A stretch of 64,000 bases of DNA from Psychrobacter sp. PG1 (GCF_014897815.1 NZ_JABUZG010000084.1:124001-188000), one strand, 5' to 3'; counted from the first letter of the stretch, positions 37,100-47,623 are shown. Notes: a model not told the origin generated them from the sequence alone. Program-made: numbers and translations.

Positions 37100-37266
37100 T
37101 TAGGGTGTATCCTCAATCTGAGCATTAAACCTTAAATGGGTCAAAAATGACTAAATCTTTGTCAAACTGTGTCAAATAGCTTGCTTATATTTCGATATTA
37201 TCAGTACTATTTTATTTGTTTGGCTGCAATTTTTATTACCATTTGCAAGAGCAGGACACACCCTAG
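37100..37266. repeat. 167-bp MITE-like inverted-repeat element, copy 2
   Basis: The element starts on the base after the sspA stop codon. Its terminal repeats are imperfect (TTAGGGTGTATCCT at the left, AGGACACACCCTAG at the right). In reverse complement it aligns to copy 1 (19614-19780) almost without gaps; shared internal blocks include ATAAAAATTGC, ATAATATCGA and AAGCTATTT. It now separates sspA from sspB. Confidence 0.85.
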
Positions 37267-37353
37267 ACAATGCTTAACCGCTGTCTTAAAATAGAAAACA
37301 ACAAAATACCTTTAAGTTATTATCTTCAAATTATCAGTATAGGAAACCCTTAG

Positions 37354-37791
37354 ATGAGCGAAACCACCTCTATTACCCCAACACGTCCTTATATGGTGCG
37401 CGCGCTTTATCAGTGGATAGAAGACAATCAACTAACGCCTTACCTGATGGTTGATGCCACTGCCGAAAACGTACAGATTCCAAGGGAACACGTGCAAGAT
37501 GGTCGTATCGTATTGAATATCGCCAGCCGTGCGACTGGTAATATGAGTATGGAAAATGATTATATTCATTTTAGTGCGCGTTTTGGCGGCGTGTCACAAG
37601 AGATTTGGGTACCAATGACGTCGGTGTTAGGTATTTATGCGAAAGAAAACTCGCAAGGGATGTTTTTTGACCCCAATGAATATGACAACTATCAACCTGA
37701 AGATGATGCGATAGTAAGCTCACAGAAGAGCCCTACTGCGGCACCTAAAGCCAAACGTGATAATAAAGCAGGTTTAAAAGTGTTGAAATAG
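37354..37791 (+). CDS. sspB: ClpXP protease specificity-enhancing factor SspB
   Basis: The 145-residue adaptor delivers ssrA-tagged proteins to ClpXP. The N-terminal substrate-binding domain is recognised by TRPYMVRALYQWIEDNQLTPYLMVDA, IVLNIASRATGNMSMENDYIHFSARFGGVSQEIWVPMTSVLGIYAKENSQGMFF. A flexible linker leads to the C-terminal ClpX-binding tail GLKVLK. It is preceded by sspA and the 167-bp element, which leaves 87 bases for a promoter or ribosome binding site. Confidence 0.96.
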   Translation: MSETTSITPTRPYMVRALYQWIEDNQLTPYLMVDATAENVQIPREHVQDGRIVLNIASRATGNMSMENDYIHFSARFGGVSQEIWVPMTSVLGIYAKENSQGMFFDPNEYDNYQPEDDAIVSSQKSPTAAPKAKRDNKAGLKVLK

Positions 37792-37806
37792 TCAATTTTT
37801 CGGTAT

Positions 37807-37844
37807 AAAAAAGGCTGGTCGTATTATATACGGTCAGCCTTTTT
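37807..37844 (+). terminator. Intrinsic terminator of sspB
   Basis: GGCTG-gt-CGTA stem with matching TACG-gt-CAGCC arm, preceded by A-run and followed by T-run. It could also act on the converging dcd transcript. Confidence 0.85.
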
Positions 37845-37898
37845 GTGATTAATCTAAAAGATTTATCATTGTGCACTTTCAGTTAGCATATAAGATTA

Positions 37899-38474
37899 CT
37901 AGGTTCTTGGCAATGTCACGCCGCGTTGACCTTGATACTTACCGCCGCGATCTTTATAGCTGGTTTCACATACGTCATCAGCATCGCTTTGGAAAAATAG
38001 CATTTGTGCCACTCCTTCGCCTGCATAAATACGCGCTGGTAGATTGGTGGTGTTGCTAAATTCCAAAGTGACATGCCCTTCCCATTCAGGCTCCAGCGGC
38101 GTCACATTGACGATAATTCCGCAACGGGCATACGTTGATTTACCAAGACAGATCGTCAATACATCGCGTGGAATACGGAAATATTCCATGGTGCGTGCTA
38201 GCGCAAACGAGTTTGGTGGAATAATGCACTCGTCACCGATGACATCAATAAAGCTTTTTTCATCAAAGTTTTTTGGATCTACAATCACTGAATGAACATT
38301 GGTAAAAACTTTAAATTCAGGCGCGCAGCGTACATCATAACCATAGCTTGACGTACCGTAGCTAACCAAACGCTCGCCTGTATCATTAAAACGTACTTGA
38401 CCCGCTTCAAACGGCTCAATCATGCCGTGTTCTTCAGCCATTTTACGAATCCAGCGGTCAGACTTGATAGACAT
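37899..38474 (-). CDS. dcd: dCTP deaminase
   Basis: Dcd converts dCTP to dUTP, the main source of dTMP in gammaproteobacteria. The 191-residue trimeric enzyme shows [75 protein letters not shown] with the catalytic Glu, and the C-terminal [11 protein letters not shown] and [12 protein letters not shown]. Length is typical. It is on the minus strand, downstream of DUF2804 and mrp. Confidence 0.97.
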   Translation of the reverse strand: MSIKSDRWIRKMAEEHGMIEPFEAGQVRFNDTGERLVSYGTSSYGYDVRCAPEFKVFTNVHSVIVDPKNFDEKSFIDVIGDECIIPPNSFALARTMEYFRIPRDVLTICLGKSTYARCGIIVNVTPLEPEWEGHVTLEFSNTTNLPARIYAGEGVAQMLFFQSDADDVCETSYKDRGGKYQGQRGVTLPRT

Positions 38475-38610
38475 TGTTGTTCCTTAGCAGCTATAAAATA
38501 AAATTTACGATATGAACGGTATTTTGATAGCGACGATTATACGGAATTGAGCGCTCAATTTATAGGCTTGCCTGCGTTTAATATAAATCTACAATCAATA
38601 CGACAACCGC

Positions 38611-39753
38611 CTACCATTTTGCGAAATGATCTTCTGCTAAGCCCATTATCTTATCGATTTCAATCACGTCATCTTTTAGACGAATCTCACCACTATAAAA
38701 GCCAAGCCATTGCTCAAATATACTGGCAAGCACACCAAAGTTATCTGTCTTTTTATAAACGGTTATCGGCGTGAAAGTTAAGTCAATATCAACATTGCTC
38801 CAGCCTAGGTTTTGATGATAGATGCGCCAAGGCTGTCGCGTATTATCTATGGTTTTAGCATTATCATCCTGCTCATTAGCTGGCAACTTTAAACCATCAC
38901 GGACAAACATCACAGGCGGTAAATAATAAATCTGCCCATCCAGCCAGCACGCATTTTCGCTAACCCCTGTTTCATTGACGCCCATCGCTAGATTTAGGGC
39001 AAAATGACGACCGTCTGGCAAATAACTATTGATACAACTCCAAAACCAATTGGTCTTGTGACGCATATAGCCAAGCGTCCAATCGAGATTGGCGATAGTC
39101 GTTTCGGAAAAGTGGATTTGTTTGGCTTGAGCATCAGTGTTAAATTTTGAATGGGCTTTAATAAGCAAATGACCAGCTAGAGCAGTTAACGGTTCTTTTT
39201 GAGTAAAGGTCCAGCCACGCCTGCCCGTTGGTGTGCAGACTGCTAATGGCGCTGCTTGCCGCTGTAGCGTCGCATCAAGCGTAATGTGTTTACTGTCCAA
39301 TGCTACTGCGATTTTTGATGGCGTAAAATCCAATGTTAATGTGAGATTACTATGGGTAAATGCCATTTGCCCTTGATAGCAATCGCCTTCTAACTGTGTG
39401 TGATGCATCAACGGCTGCAATGCTTCACAAACCTCTAACTGCTTAGTCTCATCATTATAAAGATAAACAAAGGCACTGGTTGCCAACTTAATCGTTGCCA
39501 ATGCCAAACAAATCCGATAAGGCGGCTGGATAATTTGAATAAAGCAGAATTGATTGGCTTTTAACTCTTTGCGCCAGTTTGGCAGCGCCTTTTGCGAAAT
39601 AAGATGACTGTGATAGTCCAAATAATTGATATTTTTAACGTGAGCAAAAACACCAAAAATAGGCTGACCATTTTGAATAAGCTCGTTAAGAACAGCTGGC
39701 TTAATGCTGGTAGATAAGTGTTGCTGATCTTGCTCATTACGATTTTGATTCAT
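38611..39753 (-). CDS. DUF2804-like protein
   Basis: The 380-residue soluble protein resembles the DUF2804 family: segments RRGWTFTQKEPLTALAGHL, TLGYMRHKTNWFWSCINSYLPDGRHFALNLAMGVNETGVSENACWLDGQIYYLPPVMF and the C-terminal GVLASIFEQWLGFYSGEIRLKDDVIEIDKIMGLAEDH. The family may be related to lipocalin-like hydroxyneurosporene synthase folds but has no established function. No signal peptide. It lies between mrp and dcd on the same strand; in Pseudomonas mrp and dcd are adjacent, so this gene looks inserted. Family name is from memory of motif pattern. Confidence 0.7.
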   Translation of the reverse strand: MNQNRNEQDQQHLSTSIKPAVLNELIQNGQPIFGVFAHVKNINYLDYHSHLISQKALPNWRKELKANQFCFIQIIQPPYRICLALATIKLATSAFVYLYNDETKQLEVCEALQPLMHHTQLEGDCYQGQMAFTHSNLTLTLDFTPSKIAVALDSKHITLDATLQRQAAPLAVCTPTGRRGWTFTQKEPLTALAGHLLIKAHSKFNTDAQAKQIHFSETTIANLDWTLGYMRHKTNWFWSCINSYLPDGRHFALNLAMGVNETGVSENACWLDGQIYYLPPVMFVRDGLKLPANEQDDNAKTIDNTRQPWRIYHQNLGWSNVDIDLTFTPITVYKKTDNFGVLASIFEQWLGFYSGEIRLKDDVIEIDKIMGLAEDHFAKW

Positions 39754-40155
39754 GATTGAGGCATCCTAGCCAAATTTTTCTAAAGGTACTATTTTTCCTT
39801 GATAACTCACGGCAGTATGTACAGTTTTTCTTTTTGCCTTCGCAGAACCCACAAAAAACGCTGCCGTTATCACCTTAACTTCAATGCTGGTCAATCCATC
39901 TGCCAACCTTTCCGTCACATTTGCTGATGGCGTTTGCTACTCCCGTCTTTAGAGTAGCAAACGGCCATCAGTTGATTGTTTGAGAGCTCAATCGCATATA
40001 TCGGCGAACGGAATAATTTCAGTCACCTATACTGTTTGGGAATATTATCTAAATGTCGTTGATAAATTGATAAGCTCGCAATATTCCCTGTTTAAAAATA
40101 TAAGTTCTTTAACGATTTTCTACTTAAGCTGTTCTACTATCACTAAGAACTACTA
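39754..40155. other. 402-bp intergenic with large hairpin
   Basis: Lies between mrp and the DUF2804-like gene, both minus-strand. It contains the 18-bp hairpin at 39924-39971 and a second inverted repeat GGGAATATT/AATATTCCC (40038-40046, 40080-40088). No ORF was recognised. Confidence 0.5.
39924..39971. repeat. Long hairpin (8 + 10 bp stem)
   Basis: CTGATGGC pairs with GCCATCAG and GTTTGCTACT pairs with AGTAGCAAAC, with one bulged G between the two helices and an 11-base loop. There is no T-run, so it is not an ordinary terminator; it may stabilise mRNA ends or be a REP-like element. Confidence 0.75.
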
Positions 40156-41376
40156 TTAAAAAATACGTTTATCATCGACAGGCTTGGCGAATTTATTAAT
40201 ATTGGCTTCGATATTTTTGGCAATGCTAAGATAGTACGGCGCAAACTCATCATCGGCTAATACGCTCGGCTCACCTTTATCCACTTGTGCACGAATACCT
40301 CTGGCCAATGGCAACTGACCTAACAGCGGCACCTGATATTGCTCAGCGATTTTTTCGCCGCCGCCTGTGCCAAAGATAGCTTCTGTATGATTACAGTTAC
40401 TACAGGTATGCAGCGCCATGTTTTCGACTACGCCAAGTACTGGGATGTTGGTTTTGTTAAACATCTCAATGCCTTTTTGCGCATCAAGCAAGGCAATATG
40501 CTGCGGCGTCGTGACAATCACCGCGCCCGTTACGGGAATACGCTGCGCTAGTGTTAACTGAATATCGCCCGTACCCGGTGGCATATCAATGACTAAGTAA
40601 TCTAGCTGCGGCCAGTTGGTTTGGTTATACAGCTGCATCAGCGCACCAGTGGCTTTTGGTCCACGCCATGCGACAGGCGTATTGTCACCATCGAGCAAGC
40701 TACCAATCGATAACATCGCCATGCCATGCGCATTGATAGGAACGAACTGCTCATTTTCTAGCTCAGGTCTGACATTATTGACGCCCAGCATGGTTGGCAT
40801 ACTAGGGCCGTAGATATCGGCATCGAGCACGCCAACACGGTTGCCGAGCTTTTGTAATGCCAAGGCGATATTGACAGTAGTGGTTGATTTACCAACACCG
40901 CCTTTACCTGACGCCACCACGATAATATGACGAATGCGCGGATGCGCTGTCAATGATGCTTGTGTCGGTGCGGCTTTGGTAATCGGCGGTTCGGCATCAG
41001 TTGTCTTATTATTAACTGAAGACTGACTTTGGCTGTCCATTGCATTGGTGGTCTTGGGCATTGCCTTCGGTAAGCTTGATCCTGTCCCTTTCGCTGGCGC
41101 TGGTAGACGGACATTCATGTGAATCGCTTTGATACCGTGCGGATGTAGCAGCTGCCCAAGCTCTTGTTGGATGATTTCAGGGTTACTATTTACGGGAAGA
41201 CGCAAATCTAAGGTAAGCTGATCGCCATCGCGCTCAAGTCCTGTGACCATGGTGGCAATGCTAATGGTACCTACTTCGTAACCAAGCAGCACCTTGTCCA
41301 CAGCACTATCGCGCTCTGCCCGCTGCTCTGGTGTTTCTGGTTTTTTGGTGGAGGTTTTCTTCATAAAGTTAAACAT
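40156..41376 (-). CDS. mrp: Iron-sulfur cluster carrier ATPase Mrp/ApbC
   Basis: The 406-residue P-loop ATPase carries and delivers Fe-S clusters. The N-terminal MIP18/DUF59-like domain covers about residues 22-95, a flexible Ser/Thr-rich linker about 95-145. The deviant Walker A SGKGGVGKSTT is at 156-166, followed by LDADIYGPSMPTMLG, IDMPPGTGDIQLTLAQ, and the cluster-binding CSNC pair near 319 (ALHTCSNCNHTE). Motif set and order are standard. It lies downstream of mgtE. Confidence 0.93.
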   Translation of the reverse strand: MFNFMKKTSTKKPETPEQRAERDSAVDKVLLGYEVGTISIATMVTGLERDGDQLTLDLRLPVNSNPEIIQQELGQLLHPHGIKAIHMNVRLPAPAKGTGSSLPKAMPKTTNAMDSQSQSSVNNKTTDAEPPITKAAPTQASLTAHPRIRHIIVVASGKGGVGKSTTTVNIALALQKLGNRVGVLDADIYGPSMPTMLGVNNVRPELENEQFVPINAHGMAMLSIGSLLDGDNTPVAWRGPKATGALMQLYNQTNWPQLDYLVIDMPPGTGDIQLTLAQRIPVTGAVIVTTPQHIALLDAQKGIEMFNKTNIPVLGVVENMALHTCSNCNHTEAIFGTGGGEKIAEQYQVPLLGQLPLARGIRAQVDKGEPSVLADDEFAPYYLSIAKNIEANINKFAKPVDDKRIF

Positions 41377-41558
41377 AGCGACCGTTACTGCCTATACAAG
41401 TGGGTAGGTATGGTAAAACAACTCAATTGATACTGTCGTAAATAGCGTAAATAACATAGCCCATAAGCTTTTTAGCCAAACCTTTTACAGTGATAGTGTA
41501 GCTGAATTGGATAAATAAAAAAACCACAACGCTAGTGGGACTAGGCTTTATAGCAGCG

Positions 41559-42911
41559 TTAACCGATAGACAAAAACTGTGAAGCAATAAACAAATAAAT
41601 AAGTACACCCGAGGCATCACAGACAGAGGTAATCAAAGGCGCACTGGCAGTGGCAGGGTCAAAACCCAATTTATTAAGCACAAAAGGTAAGCTCATACCA
41701 ATCACACAACCAATCATTACCACCGACATCATACTCAGTGCCAGCACTAACGACACCACTGCATCACCACGTACATAACCGATGATTGAGATAGCCACCG
41801 CCATCGTCGCCCCAAGCATCAACGCAACCACTGCCTCTCGACCCAATAATGAAAACCAGTCACGCATGACCACATCGCCAGTCGCCAAAGCTCGCACCAT
41901 CAAGGTCGCTGACTGCGAGCCAGCGTTACCGCCACTGTCGACCAATAAAGGTAAAAAGAACACCAATACCAAATTGGCGGCAATCACATCTTCAAAACTG
42001 GAAATACTAAAGCCTGAGAGCAAGTTGCCAAATACCAAAAACACTAGCCAGAATACGCGCTTACGGTATAACACTCGAACGCTGACGTCTTTTAATTTGC
42101 CAACCATGGTCGAGACACCGCCCGACTTATGGAAATCATCGGTTGCCTCATCACTCGCCACATCCATCGCATCATCGTGGGTAACAATACCGACCAAGGC
42201 ACCACTATCATCGGTAATAGGCAGCGCAATTAAATCATAGCGAGCCACGACTTTCGCAACGTCTTTTTGATCATCATTGACATTACAAGACACTACTGTG
42301 CTCATCATAATGTCATTAATCAGCTGCTCAGGAGCCGCTAAAATAAGTACTCGTAAAGAGACAACGCCTAATAACTTACGCTCATCATCAATCACATAAG
42401 CATGATAAATAGTCTCGGCATCAGGTGCTTCTAGGCGCAGTGCTGCCAATGCCTCAGAGACAGTCATATGAGCAGCTAAAGTCGCATAATCAGACGTCAT
42501 CAACGCACCAGCAGTGCGCTCCTCATAGGCAGATAACTTACGAATATCTTCACGTTGTGCCTGTGCCAAGGCGGGTAACAAAGCATCCCGCTGCTCCTGA
42601 TTGAGGTGCTTATATAAGTCGGTACGCTCATCCGCAGGCATCTCGCCTACTATTTTCGCTAACACAGCCCGAGGAAATACATAGGCAAGTGCAACCTGAA
42701 TATCCGTTTCTAAATAGGAGAACACGGTAGAACGATTGGGCAGATGCTCAAGTAGCTGCCATGCAAGATTTGGCTCCATGAGTGCTAGAACATCGGCAAT
42801 ATCAATCGGGCGCAAATTTTGAAGTTGATTGATTGATTGCTCAAACTGCTGTTGCTCGATAGCACGGCTTAATTTTGCTGCAAGCGTTTTTGCAAAATTC
42901 TTATCATTCAT
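41559..42911 (-). CDS. mgtE: Magnesium transporter MgtE
   Basis: The 450-residue channel imports Mg2+. An N-terminal superhelical domain (LRPIDIADVLALMEPNLAWQLLEHLP, residues 30-130), a CBS pair (about 135-255, with TAGALMTSDYATL and DLIALPITDDSGALVGIVTHDDAMDV), then five membrane helices (WLVFLVFGNLLSGFSISSFEDVI; FFLPLLVDSGGNAGSQSATLMVRALATGDV is the signature). The start at 42911 has CGGAG eight bases upstream; the frame opens six codons earlier. There is no M-box/ykoK leader, as only about 45 bases separate it from the upstream terminator. Confidence 0.95.
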   Translation of the reverse strand: MNDKNFAKTLAAKLSRAIEQQQFEQSINQLQNLRPIDIADVLALMEPNLAWQLLEHLPNRSTVFSYLETDIQVALAYVFPRAVLAKIVGEMPADERTDLYKHLNQEQRDALLPALAQAQREDIRKLSAYEERTAGALMTSDYATLAAHMTVSEALAALRLEAPDAETIYHAYVIDDERKLLGVVSLRVLILAAPEQLINDIMMSTVVSCNVNDDQKDVAKVVARYDLIALPITDDSGALVGIVTHDDAMDVASDEATDDFHKSGGVSTMVGKLKDVSVRVLYRKRVFWLVFLVFGNLLSGFSISSFEDVIAANLVLVFFLPLLVDSGGNAGSQSATLMVRALATGDVVMRDWFSLLGREAVVALMLGATMAVAISIIGYVRGDAVVSLVLALSMMSVVMIGCVIGMSLPFVLNKLGFDPATASAPLITSVCDASGVLIYLFIASQFLSIG

Positions 42912-42954
42912 TATACTTACTCCGTGCAACCCGAAACGCTATTCAAGCGCTCAT

Positions 42955-42983
42955 AAAAAAGAGCCAATCTAATTGGCTCAAAT
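42955..42983 (-). terminator. Intrinsic terminator after bdhA
   Basis: Minus-strand GAGCCAAT/ATTGGCTC stem (eight bp, three-base loop) followed by six T residues. It separates the ketone-body operon from mgtE, which starts about 45 bases beyond. Confidence 0.85.
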
Positions 42984-43082
42984 TAATATAAAACTAGATG
43001 CTAATGGATTGGTCTTTTATTAGCAAGCCCATGATTCTTAAACCAATCAAACAGCCCGCAAACCCATTAATTCACCACTCAG

Positions 43083-43886
<804 letters not shown>

Positions 43887-43943
43887 TTATAGTCCATTAT
43901 AAATAGGTTTTTTAGAGGTTTGTGCCAAATATATCTAACAAGC

Positions 43944-44573
43944 TTATTGAGCAATGCTCACTGGCGTTTTTTCTTGTAGCTCATCAAAGCTAACACCTTC
44001 TGCCAGCTCAACTAGCTTTAGACCGTTGTCAGTAACATCTAGTACAGCAAGTTCGGTAATAATCCGATCAACCACCCCTTTGCCCGTCAATGGTAGCTCG
44101 CAACTGGCAAGGATTTTTGGCTCGCCGTGTTTATTGACTTGTTCCATCAAGACAATCACGCGCTGCACGCCAGCGACTAAATCCATCGCACCGCCCATGC
44201 CTTTAACCATTTTTTTGGGAATCATCCAGTTGGCCAAATCACCTTTTTCTGACACTTCCATCGCACCCAATATCGCAAGATTAACATGACCACCGCGAAT
44301 CATCGCAAACGACTCTGAGCTACTAAAATAACTGGCACCCGCTTCGGCAGTGACGGTTTGTTTACCCGCATTAATCAAATCTGCATCGACATTTTCTGCC
44401 GTTGGAAACTCGCCGATACCTAATAGACCATTTTCAGACTGTAGCCAAACATCGACATCTTTAGGGATATAATTGGCGACTAGGGTTGGTAGTCCAATGC
44501 CTAAGTTGACATAATAGCCGTCTTGTAGCTCTTGTGCGGCACGCTGTGCCATCTGCTCTCTTGTCCATGCCAT
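43944..44573 (-). CDS. scoB: 3-oxoacid CoA-transferase subunit B
   Basis: The 209-residue subunit forms, with ScoA, a succinyl-CoA:acetoacetate transferase (or acetate/acetoacetate CoA-transferase). The catalytic Glu lies in [14 protein letters not shown] near residue 50; [26 protein letters not shown] and [12 protein letters not shown] are further landmarks. The chosen ATG (44573) has AAGGAAG six bases upstream and the expected start [16 protein letters not shown]; 34 further upstream codons are unlike the family. Confidence 0.94.
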   Translation of the reverse strand: MAWTREQMAQRAAQELQDGYYVNLGIGLPTLVANYIPKDVDVWLQSENGLLGIGEFPTAENVDADLINAGKQTVTAEAGASYFSSSESFAMIRGGHVNLAILGAMEVSEKGDLANWMIPKKMVKGMGGAMDLVAGVQRVIVLMEQVNKHGEPKILASCELPLTGKGVVDRIITELAVLDVTDNGLKLVELAEGVSFDELQEKTPVSIAQ

Positions 44574-44749
44574 GATAACTTCCTTATTTTTATAACGACC
44601 CCAAAAAATATGATGAGCGGTGTCAAACTCACTTAGTCTACTAGATGTAGCACTTTCACTCGTTTTCCTTGCCACTCAAATCTTTAGGAATAGTATGACA
44701 ATATTCTATTATTAATTTAACATTTTAAAAAAATCTATAAAGCCTTTAA

Positions 44750-45463
44750 CTAAGGGCCTTCAACGGCCTTAGTCGTGGTTTTTTCAATACGCTTTTCAGG
44801 ATTGCTATTCAAGACGATACGCTGCACAAAGATACCCGGTAGGTGCACGTCATCAGGATCAAAGGTGCCCGTCTCTACGATTTCTTCGACTTCAACAATG
44901 GTGATTTTTCCTGCCATAGCGCAATCTGGATTAAAGTTACGCGCCGTTTTATTGAATATTAAATTACCTGCTTTATCCGCTTTTTGCGCTTTGATTAATG
45001 ACACATCAGCGCGTAATGAGTGCTCAAGTATATAAGTACGACCATCAAAATCACGGGTTTCTTTGCCTTCAGCGACCAGTGTGCCAACGCCAGTTGCGGT
45101 GTAGAAAGCAGGAATACCAGCGCCGCCCGAACGTAGTTTTTCCGCTAAAGTACCTTGCGGCGTCAGCTCAACTTCTAACTCGCCTGCCAAGTATTGACGC
45201 TCAAATTCTTTATTTTCACCGACATAGGATGAAATCATTTTTTTAATCTGGCGCGTTTGCAATAGCAATCCTAAGCCAAAGTCATCGACGCCTGCGTTAT
45301 TACTGATGCAAGTTAACCCTTTAACACCACTATCACGCAATGCGGCGATTAACGCTTCCGGAATACCGCACAGACCAAAACCACCGATAGCGAGCGTTTG
45401 TCCATCGCTGACGATGCCTTTTAGCGCTTCTTCGGCACTGCTATATACTTTTGATTGACTCAT
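44750..45463 (-). CDS. scoA: 3-oxoacid CoA-transferase subunit A
   Basis: The 237-residue subunit has the CoA-binding [13 protein letters not shown] motif near residue 28, [33 protein letters not shown], and [23 protein letters not shown]. With ScoB it activates acetoacetate. A GGAGA lies upstream of the ATG. It starts the minus-strand operon scoA-scoB-bdhA, divergent from the GntP-type permease, whose role fits uptake of 3-hydroxybutyrate. Confidence 0.94.
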   Translation of the reverse strand: MSQSKVYSSAEEALKGIVSDGQTLAIGGFGLCGIPEALIAALRDSGVKGLTCISNNAGVDDFGLGLLLQTRQIKKMISSYVGENKEFERQYLAGELEVELTPQGTLAEKLRSGGAGIPAFYTATGVGTLVAEGKETRDFDGRTYILEHSLRADVSLIKAQKADKAGNLIFNKTARNFNPDCAMAGKITIVEVEEIVETGTFDPDDVHLPGIFVQRIVLNSNPEKRIEKTTTKAVEGP

Positions 45464-45810
45464 GCTTATCTCCTTGCAAGTCTATTTTTTGTTATTAACT
45501 TCTATCATCAATGATTATGAGTGGCTGACATCACTCAATATTTCCATATTTATATTAATACATTTTCTATCGATATATAATAATTAAAAATCCTGTGTTA
45601 ACTTACCATATTATTCTCGTAGCGAGAAGAGAATAACCATAGGAATATACAAGCCAGCGCAGTAGCGATATATATGATGGGTCAATATCTTATTAAGACA
45701 GGATTTATGTTTAATAAAATATCAAATATTGGCTATTTTAAGTAATTTTATTGACCAATATCACTATGCTCTGCATACTCGCTGACTGAACTTTGCCAAG
45801 GAGGGCGATC
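45464..45810. promoter_or_regulatory. 347-bp divergent scoA/gntP control region
   Basis: The region must control both divergent units. It contains TTCTCG-tag-CGAGAA (45614-45628) nested in TTATTCTC/GAGAATAA (45611-45636), ATATTGG/CCAATAT (45726-45732, 45755-45761) and GGTCAATA/TATTGACC (45680-45687, 45749-45756). These are candidate operators for a regulator not encoded nearby. No ORF. Confidence 0.4.
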
Positions 45811-47226
45811 ATGTTTAGTACCTTTGCTATTGTCATTACTTTATTATTACTGATGTTTTTTGCTTATCGTGGTTATTCCGTGCTGATATTAGCACCGATT
45901 ATGGCGACATTAGCCGTACTATTATCAGGTGATTTTTTAAGCACAATTCCTGCCTATACCGATGTCTTTATGGGCGCATTGAGTGGATTTTTACTTAAGT
46001 TTTTCCCTATATTCTTGCTGGGTGCATTATTTGGGCGTTTGATGGCAGACTCTGGTGCGGCGACCGCGATTGCCAAAACCGTGGTCGAAAAGCTTGGTGC
46101 CAGCAAAGCCATCTTAGCGGTTATCTTAGTTTGTGCCATTTTAACCTATGGTGGCGTCTCGTTATTTGTCGTGGCATTTGCTATTTACCCCATCGCCAAA
46201 GACTTGTTTAAAGCCGCTGATATTCCTAAGCGCTTGATTCCGGCAGCGATTGCCTTAGGCTCATTTACCTTTACGATGACGGCATTGCCAGGTACACCTG
46301 CCATTCAAAACGCCATTCCGATTCCTTACTATAATACCAACGTTTTTGCCGCGCCTATCTTGGGTATTATCGGCGGTACCATCATGTTTATTTGCGGTTG
46401 GTTATGGCTACAATCACGCGCCAGAAAAGCCAATGCAGCAGGCGAAGGCTATGGTCAGCATGACGAAGAGGATGTGGGCGGCGTTGGCGCAGCCAAAAAA
46501 GAAACTGAGGTATTAAATACGCATCACACCTCATTTACTATTGCTATGATTCCACTGGTATTGGTCATTGGCTTAAATGCTCTATTAACTTACGCTGTCT
46601 TTCCATCAGTGGATTTTAGCGGCTTACAAGCTCAGTTTCCTGATCTAAATATCGCAGGCTCACTGGGTTTATGGTCAATTATCATCTCGTTAGTCGTGGC
46701 TTGTGCGGTGTTAATTTTGTTACGTATCGGTCATTGGAATAATCTGCAAAAAACCATCAACCGTGGTACTTATGATTCGATGTTGCCGATTTTTAATACC
46801 GCCTCAGAAGTCGGTTACGGCGCGGTTATCGCCTCGCTAGCAGGCTTCCTCATCATTCGTGATAGTATCTTAAATCTAACGCCTGACAATCCTTTAATCT
46901 CAGAAGCGGTGGCGATGACCACGCTGGCTGGTATTACTGGTTCGTCATCTGGCGGTTTAAGTATTGCCCTCTCGACGTTGGGTGAAGACTATTTAAGAAT
47001 GGCGGTCGCAGCGGGTATTGACCCAGAGCTCATGCACCGTGTTGCTGTGATGGCAGCGGGTGGTTTGGATACGCTACCGCATAGTGGTGCGGTCATCACC
47101 TTACTTGCGATTTGTGGTTTGACCCATAAGCAGTCTTATCTGAACGTCGCCATGGTGACAATGGTGATTCCACTTATTGCTGTGGTCGCCGTTATCATTT
47201 TAGGGACGATATTTGGCTCGTTCTAA
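45811..47226 (+). CDS. GntP family permease, probable 3-hydroxybutyrate/short-chain acid importer
   Basis: The 471-residue membrane protein has about 12 hydrophobic helices and belongs to the GntP family of gluconate and short-chain hydroxyacid permeases (GDFLSTIPAYTDVFMGALSGFLLKFFPIFLLGALFGRLM near the N-terminus; ITGSSSGGLSIALSTLGEDYL near the C-terminus). The start at 45811 has AAGGAGG with six-base spacing; six upstream codons in frame lack support. Divergent position to scoAB-bdhA suggests 3-hydroxybutyrate or acetoacetate as substrate; that is inference. A short charged loop occurs at about residues 205-230. Confidence 0.85.
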   Translation: MFSTFAIVITLLLLMFFAYRGYSVLILAPIMATLAVLLSGDFLSTIPAYTDVFMGALSGFLLKFFPIFLLGALFGRLMADSGAATAIAKTVVEKLGASKAILAVILVCAILTYGGVSLFVVAFAIYPIAKDLFKAADIPKRLIPAAIALGSFTFTMTALPGTPAIQNAIPIPYYNTNVFAAPILGIIGGTIMFICGWLWLQSRARKANAAGEGYGQHDEEDVGGVGAAKKETEVLNTHHTSFTIAMIPLVLVIGLNALLTYAVFPSVDFSGLQAQFPDLNIAGSLGLWSIIISLVVACAVLILLRIGHWNNLQKTINRGTYDSMLPIFNTASEVGYGAVIASLAGFLIIRDSILNLTPDNPLISEAVAMTTLAGITGSSSGGLSIALSTLGEDYLRMAVAAGIDPELMHRVAVMAAGGLDTLPHSGAVITLLAICGLTHKQSYLNVAMVTMVIPLIAVVAVIILGTIFGSF

Positions 47227-47623
47227 TGTTCTGGAATGAGGCATTTACTAAACCTTAAAGATAATTAAATGTAACGATTATTGCTTGATACCGAAGAGCC
47301 CACTGAGCGATTGCTTGGTGGGTTTTTTATGCATGCTTTCTCATTACTACCTCTAAATACAACCGACTATTTATCTCTCATAATTGATTGACACTCTATA
47401 TACCGTATAGAGTTAATCGCTTTATTAGCGACTATATTAATTACTCAGGTAATGTCACAAATTTGGCTGAATTACGGTATCATAGGCACACTTTTTTAAA
47501 TTTTTATTTGCTTAATACGTTTTAGTATTGATAGTTTGATATTAATAGTATCGCGTCTAATAGCTCAAAACCGCTGAAGACGTTTGATAACCAACCCGTT
47601 TATATAAAAATATAGGTGATTTT
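47227..47623. other. 397-bp intergenic between gntP and metG
   Basis: Contains the gntP terminator (47299-47328) and an 8-bp inverted repeat ACTCTATA-taccg-TATAGAGT (47393-47413) overlapping a TTGACA hexamer (47388-47393). No clear -10 with correct spacing and no ORF. Confidence 0.45.
47299..47328 (+). terminator. Intrinsic terminator of the GntP-family gene
   Basis: CCCAC-tg-AGC/GCT-tg-GTGGG stem followed by six T residues. Confidence 0.85.

Noticed and set aside
41782-42240. 152-codon plus-strand open frame inside mgtE
   Set aside because: Shadow of the strongly supported mgtE gene on the opposite strand; Thr/Ser-rich translation without any motif.
42912-42954. Magnesium (M-box/ykoK) riboswitch before mgtE
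   Set aside because: Only about 45 bases lie between the upstream terminator and the mgtE start, too short for the riboswitch.
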